A stretch of 64,000 bases of DNA, taken from positions 12,594 through 76,593 of the forward strand of contig NZ_JAQFVG010000337.1 in the NCBI RefSeq assembly GCF_029439455.1. Direction: 5' to 3'. Below are positions 59,757 to 64,000 of this stretch, one piece after another. Numbering within the stretch: position 1 is the stretch's first letter; the number at the start of each line of letters is the position of its first letter. A program made the position numbers and the translations under genes. The notes under the pieces are model-generated. The model was not told the DNA's origin. It did no database searches and saw only the letters and a list, made by a program, of their open reading frames with translations. The stretch comes from Caballeronia sp. BR00000012568055 (lineage in GTDB: Bacteria > Pseudomonadota > Gammaproteobacteria > Burkholderiales > Burkholderiaceae).

Positions 59757-61235
59757 ATGGCAGGCACCAAGGCCGAACTACTGGACAAGTTGTGGGCACG
59801 CATGAGCGAGCGTGGGGACTTCCCCATGCTGTCTCAGGCGTTGCGCTCGACCGTGTCCGCGATGAGCGACAACGACCTCGACTTCACGGCGCTCGTGCAA
59901 GTCGTGTTGTCGGACGTCGGTCTCACGCAGAAGGTGCTGCGCCTGGCCAATTCGGCGATGTACATTGCGTTCGGCGGCAATATCACCACGGTCACGCGCG
60001 CATTGATGGTGTTGGGCATGGACGCGGTCGGCCATCTCGTCGTCGGGCTTAAGCTGGTGGATCACTTTCATCAGAGCGCGCCGCGCCGTATCGACGCCAA
60101 GCTGGAACTCAATCGCACGCTGCTGTCGGGCGAAGTCGCGCGCCAGCTTACCGAGAGCAAGGACTTACGTTCTGCCGAAGAAGCCGTGGTCTGCACGCTG
60201 ATGCGACAGATCGGCAAGTTGCTGGTGGCGTTCTATCTCGAACACGAATGGGATCTGTTGCGTCGCAAAGCCGCAAAAGAAAATATCAGCGATGCCCACG
60301 CCTGCGCGGAACTGCTCGGCGTGACTTTCGATGAAATCGGGCTGGAAGCGGCGGATCGCTGGCGCTTGCCGGAGACCATCCGCGAAGGCATGCGCGCGAC
60401 GGATCCGGCTGCGCCCGTCGATGAAACCGTGCCCAAGCACGTGCGCTGGCTGCGCGCCATTTCGAACTACTCCACCGAAGTCGCCGATGCGCTGATCTCG
60501 CAAAACGGCACGGCCCATGTCGGCAGCCGCGAGCCGGCGCTGCACGCCATTTCGAATCGATACAGCCTCGCACTGAACACCGACGCCGACACGCTCACCG
60601 CCATGAGTCTCGCGCTCGCCAACGAGGAAAACGCCGAAGGCGTGATGCACGAGATCACGCAGTTGCAGGCGAACGCGGATGCGATTGCGCGCGCGGGGGT
60701 ATCGGCGGAGGCGCGAATACATGCGAGTTTGGAAGCCATGCGCGCGATGCCATCGACCAATGCGTTGTCGCCGGTGCTCGAACTCGCGTCCGAGTCGATG
60801 CTCGCAAGTCTGAATCTCTCGCGCACTGTCGTGTTCGTGCGTCAGGCCAACAACGAATTCCAGGCGCGCCTCGCACTCGGCGCGGGCATGGAAGCGATGC
60901 GCGCGCAACTGCGCTTCTCGGGCGAATTCCGCCCCGACGTGTTCCATCTGGCGATCACCAATCCGATGGGCATTTTCATCGAGAACGCGCACGACGCGCG
61001 GATCGATGCGCGCCTGCCGCGTTGGTACAAAGACACGCTCGGCGAGGCGCAGGCGTTCGTGTTGCTGCCGGTGAAATCGAAGGACACGACCGTCGCGATG
61101 ATCTACGGCGACTGGACGCGTCCGCAGCACGTGCGCAAAATCTCGCAGGCTGAAATGGCCAAGCTCAACGAAATGACGCGCGAGATTGGCCGCTTCTTCA
61201 CCAGCGCGAACTGGAAGGAAGTCGAACTGATCTGA
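59757..61235 (+). CDS. HDOD and GAF-like signalling protein
   Basis: 492 residues. The HDOD domain covers about 1-220 (QVVLSDVGLTQKVLRLANSAM), and a helical linker and GAF-like domain cover about 300-490 (SRTVVFVRQ, VLLPVKSKDTTVAMIYGDW). No catalytic HD pair is evident. HDOD proteins commonly act as signalling adaptors in motility and biofilm circuits. Start at ATG 59757; a GTG at 59709 would add 16 residues. Confidence 0.83.
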   Translation: MAGTKAELLDKLWARMSERGDFPMLSQALRSTVSAMSDNDLDFTALVQVVLSDVGLTQKVLRLANSAMYIAFGGNITTVTRALMVLGMDAVGHLVVGLKLVDHFHQSAPRRIDAKLELNRTLLSGEVARQLTESKDLRSAEEAVVCTLMRQIGKLLVAFYLEHEWDLLRRKAAKENISDAHACAELLGVTFDEIGLEAADRWRLPETIREGMRATDPAAPVDETVPKHVRWLRAISNYSTEVADALISQNGTAHVGSREPALHAISNRYSLALNTDADTLTAMSLALANEENAEGVMHEITQLQANADAIARAGVSAEARIHASLEAMRAMPSTNALSPVLELASESMLASLNLSRTVVFVRQANNEFQARLALGAGMEAMRAQLRFSGEFRPDVFHLAITNPMGIFIENAHDARIDARLPRWYKDTLGEAQAFVLLPVKSKDTTVAMIYGDWTRPQHVRKISQAEMAKLNEMTREIGRFFTSANWKEVELI

Positions 61236-61245
61236 TTCAGTTGAC

Positions 61246-61689
61246 TCAGGCCGGCTTGAGTATCGCGACCGCCTGATCGCCGTATCGCACGATATAGCCG
61301 CCGTGCTGCTTCTGCCAGCCGAGCGCCTCCGCCTCACTCGCAAACCAGTTCTTTTCGAAGTCGTTGAACGCGCCTGCATCGAGCCGATATCGGTCGATGC
61401 GGGATGGCGGCTGTTTATCGATATCGAGTTTGCAGGCGTCCCAGTTTGTGTAACCGAGTTCGACGGCGAGCATCGCAAGAAGATGCTTGAGCTGCAGTTC
61501 TGTACGCGATGCGTTCAGATCCGCTAAGCGTTCGTCGCGTGTGACTTGCGCGGCAAGCAATCGGCGCAAGACCGGCAAAGCCGCTGCAGTATCGCCTTCG
61601 CGTGCATGACGAAGCAGACGCCGCGCGTGTTCGCGCAGATAGTCGCTGTTGGAAACGGGAGAAGCGATAGGACAGGATGTAGACCACAT
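61246..61689 (-). CDS. Uncharacterised protein
   Basis: 147 residues. A helical N-terminal half (YLREHARRLLRHAREGD, LQLKHLLAMLAVELGY) is followed by a short TNWDACK segment of the type seen in small Burkholderia proteins with a glyoxalase-related region. I recognise no activity. ATG 61689 has GAGGA nine bases upstream. It stands convergent to the HDOD gene. Confidence 0.6.
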   Translation of the reverse strand: MWSTSCPIASPVSNSDYLREHARRLLRHAREGDTAAALPVLRRLLAAQVTRDERLADLNASRTELQLKHLLAMLAVELGYTNWDACKLDIDKQPPSRIDRYRLDAGAFNDFEKNWFASEAEALGWQKQHGGYIVRYGDQAVAILKPA

Positions 61690-61865
61690 AACGTTGTTCC
61701 TCTGTTCATGCCGTTCTCGCTTCGGCTGATCAAGGTTCGACGTTGCGGTTCGATCCAAATTGATGTGCTGCTCAGATAACAGGTGCGGATGGCTTTCGCG
61801 AGAACGGGCGCCCTGTCGCGCCCGGATCGGATTCTAGCCCGATGCGCTCTCGCACTGCAAGCGGC

Positions 61866-63494
61866 TTACGCCAATTCGAATTTCCCAACCAATTCCTTCA
61901 AAGAACGCGCCTGATCGTCCAGCGATTGCGCCGCGGCCGCCGCTTCCTCGACCAGCGCCGCGTTTTGCTGCGTGCCCGCGTCCATCTGCGTGACCGCGCG
62001 GCCGATCTCCTCGATGCCGCTCTTCTGCTCGGCGGACGCCGCCGAAATCTCGCCCATGATGTCGCTGACGCGCTGCACGGCCTTGACCACTTCGGTCATG
62101 GTCGAGCCGGCTTCCTTCGCATAAGCCGATCCATCCGATACGCGCGAAACCGACGTATCGATCAATTGCTTGATCTCCTTCGCCGCCGACGATGCCCGCT
62201 GCGCCAGATTGCGCACTTCGCCCGCGACGACCGCAAAGCCGCGTCCCTGCTCGCCCGCACGCGCCGCTTCGACGGCAGCGTTCAGCGCCAGAATGTTCGT
62301 CTGAAACGCGATCCCTTCGATCACGCCGATGATGTCGCCAATGCTGCGCGCGCTGGCATCGATCCGTTCCATCGTCTCGACGACGCGGCTCACCACTTTG
62401 CCGCCCTTCGCCGCAATGTCCGATGCGTTGGCCGCGAGCGTGCTGGCGGTCAGCGCGTTATCGGCGTTCTGGCGCACGGTGGACGTGAGTTGCTCCATGC
62501 TCGCGGCGGTCTTTTCGAGCGCGACGGCCTGCTCTTCGGTCCGGCGCGACAGATCGACATTGCCCGTCGAAATCTGCGTCGATGCCGATGCAATCGCCTC
62601 CGCGCTCGCCGCGATATCGCCGACGGTGCCGGACAGGCCTGACTGCATCGCGGAAAGCGCGTGGAGCATGCTGCCGTCATCGCGCGATTTCAGCTTGATG
62701 CGCCCCGACAGATCGCCCGAGGCGATGCGCTCGGCAATATGCTTCGCGTAACCCGGCTCGCCGCCGAGCTGACGCGCGAGCCGCCGCACGACCCATTCGG
62801 AGACGAAGATCGCCAATGCGAACAGCGCGAGCGTGAGCACCGTGAGCATCACGAACGATGAGTGGAAGATAAACGCAGCCGTTTCGATGGTCGCCTTCGC
62901 CGCCGCGCCGCGCCGCGCGACGAGTTCATCGACCATCTTTTCGAGCTTGCCGGTTTCGACCAGCAGCGAAATATCCTGCGTGCCGACTTGCCAGTTCATC
63001 TGCGTGAGATCGAGCGGCTGCTCTTTCACCAGCTTGACGAAGGTGCGCAGGTTGTCGCTCCACTTGCCGAGCGCAACGGTGAGGCGCTTTTGGCCTTCAT
63101 CGGCGGCGTCCGTATAGCGCGCGAGTTCGGCCTGTTCCTTGCCGATTTCCTTCAACGCCTGATCGATCTGATCGCCGAGTTCGTTGCGTTCCTTTTCCGT
63201 GGTCGCGGTCAGCAGCATCTTTTGCGATCGGCTTGCGCGCAGCAGATAGCCGCGCGTCTCTTCCGCTGCACGACTCGCGACGTGGCCTTGCGTATAGATG
63301 GATTCGGTCGCGCCGTTCAGGCGGCTGATCTGCGTCAGCGCAATCGCGCCGATGACGAGCGTGCCCGCCAGCACCACGCCGAACGCCAGCCGCAACGACG
63401 CCTTGACGCTGAGCGCGTGCTTGGTCGGCTTGTTTTGATCCGCGAGCGCGCGCGTGTCGAGCGGCACAAAACCGCGTGGCGAAAACAGCTTCAT
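61866..63494 (-). CDS. Methyl-accepting chemotaxis protein
   Basis: 542 residues. The layout is a membrane helix near 25-50, a four-helix-bundle periplasmic sensor, a second helix ([19 protein letters not shown]), HAMP, then the signalling domain with the intact tip [18 protein letters not shown]. No C-terminal NWETF-type pentapeptide is present. Ligand unknown. Start at ATG 63494; a longer frame is not favoured. Confidence 0.92.
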   Translation of the reverse strand: MKLFSPRGFVPLDTRALADQNKPTKHALSVKASLRLAFGVVLAGTLVIGAIALTQISRLNGATESIYTQGHVASRAAEETRGYLLRASRSQKMLLTATTEKERNELGDQIDQALKEIGKEQAELARYTDAADEGQKRLTVALGKWSDNLRTFVKLVKEQPLDLTQMNWQVGTQDISLLVETGKLEKMVDELVARRGAAAKATIETAAFIFHSSFVMLTVLTLALFALAIFVSEWVVRRLARQLGGEPGYAKHIAERIASGDLSGRIKLKSRDDGSMLHALSAMQSGLSGTVGDIAASAEAIASASTQISTGNVDLSRRTEEQAVALEKTAASMEQLTSTVRQNADNALTASTLAANASDIAAKGGKVVSRVVETMERIDASARSIGDIIGVIEGIAFQTNILALNAAVEAARAGEQGRGFAVVAGEVRNLAQRASSAAKEIKQLIDTSVSRVSDGSAYAKEAGSTMTEVVKAVQRVSDIMGEISAASAEQKSGIEEIGRAVTQMDAGTQQNAALVEEAAAAAQSLDDQARSLKELVGKFELA

Positions 63495-63830
63495 CGATCG
63501 ATCCCCGAGAGTCTTTTGGTCTTCTGGTCTTGTTGTCTTGATGCCGCGTCTTGTACGCGCGGGCATTCGTTGTCTGTCGGCACGCTTCGATTATTTCTTT
63601 AGCGTCCGCACGAACGTTCTTATATATCGACAAAATTGCCTTGCGTCAGACGAATGGTGACTTGTGGTGCAGTGGACGCGGCGCGCATGTCCGCGCATTG
63701 TCCGATTCGCGATAAAGCTTGTCAGGACAACGCAACGAGGACACCCTACACTTGTTAGAAATTCAGTAAGCGCATGAATCGCTTGCTGACCAGAAATAAT
63801 CCGAGACGCAGTTCTTTTCATTTACCGACC
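63495..63830. other. Divergent gap between chemoreceptor and fsr genes
   Basis: 336 bases without a gene. Contains the inverted repeat noted separately. No convincing promoter pair can be assigned by eye. Confidence 0.5.
63719..63730. promoter_or_regulatory. 12-bp palindrome TTGTC-AG-GACAA upstream of fsr
   Basis: TTGTC and GACAA pair around two bases, 100 bases upstream of fsr. A second TTGTCC lies at 63698-63703. Possible operator for fsr or the chemoreceptor gene. Confidence 0.35.
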
Positions 63831-64000
63831 ATGCAGACCAGTTCGACCGAGGGCACTTTGTCGCCCGCAGGCGGAGCTTCCGCCAACGCTCCCGCAGCCA
63901 GCGCCCAGCGCACTGTTTATTCCGTGCTCGGCGCGATCAGCTTTTCGCACCTGCTCAACGACATGATTCAGTCGCTGATCCTGGCCATCTATCCGATGTT
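63831..64000 (+). CDS. fsr: MFS transporter, fosmidomycin-resistance family (3' end outside window)
   Basis: 56 complete codons are visible. After a polar tail of about 30 residues, VLGAISFSHLLNDMIQSLIL is the start of the first membrane helix of Fsr-like exporters, a family annotated for fosmidomycin resistance. ATG 63831 is the first suitable start. The rest lies outside the window. Confidence 0.75.
   Translation, partial: MQTSSTEGTLSPAGGASANAPAASAQRTVYSVLGAISFSHLLNDMIQSLILAIYPM

Overview
The window is chromosomal DNA of a GC-rich betaproteobacterium. Conserved gene orders (rpfE-recJ-prfB-lysS, ilvB-ilvN-ilvC-psd-pssA, pyrG-kdsA-eno-ftsB, lolC-lolD-tatD-comEC) and the DUF3619/DUF3106 sigma-factor operon point to Burkholderiaceae, most like Paraburkholderia or Caballeronia. 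I see no rRNA, tRNA, insertion sequence, prophage or CRISPR array. It is mostly core chromosome, densely packed, with many 4-base ATGA-type overlaps.

Layout. 1-3.6 kb: end of a phosphoesterase-like gene, slyD, the L16 hydroxylase roxA and an Ala/Ser-rich lipoprotein. 3.7-12.8 kb, minus strand: MBL hydrolase, bamC, dapA, methyltransferase, trpS (with a four-cysteine iron-sulfur-type motif), M50 protease, YciO, PHP phosphatase, hydrolase, DUF455. 13-15 kb, plus: gamma-carbonic-anhydrase-like protein, hslO, a lipoprotein. 15-26 kb, minus: ftsB, eno, kdsA, pyrG, hydrolase, comEC, tatD, lolD, lolC. 26.2-33.9 kb, plus: rpfE, recJ, an inserted DUF5672 gene, prfB with its programmed frameshift, lysS, a glycine-zipper protein. 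33.9-39 kb, minus: ilvB-ilvN-ilvC-psd-pssA. 39.4-41.8 kb, plus: an ECF sigma factor with a probable anti-sigma partner, DUF3106 and RDD proteins. 41.8-46.7 kb, plus: PlcP-like phosphoesterase, Agt-like glycosyltransferase, dgkA, TetR, LOG, SDR. 46.7-52.3 kb, minus: DUF924, AlaX-type editing protein, truncated globin, a large FtsX-type permease, DUF4126, and a guanidinium exporter behind a guanidine-II riboswitch. 52.5-55 kb: a cyanide-insensitive-type cytochrome bd oxidase. 55-63.5 kb: periplasmic peroxiredoxin and a signalling cluster (EAL-HDOD, PAS-GGDEF-EAL, HDOD-GAF, chemoreceptor). The right edge holds the start of fsr.

The most interesting unit is at 41.78-44.45 kb. A PlcP-type phosphoesterase, an Agt-type glycosyltransferase and diacylglycerol kinase are packed together behind a good match to a Pho box. 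This looks like a phosphate-starvation lipid-remodelling module: phospholipid to diacylglycerol, then to glycolipid, with kinase recycling. I know of no description of it in this lineage. The second is the riboswitch at 52.3 kb, where two ACGR-loop hairpins precede sugE/gdx and an alternative hairpin can mask its ribosome binding site.
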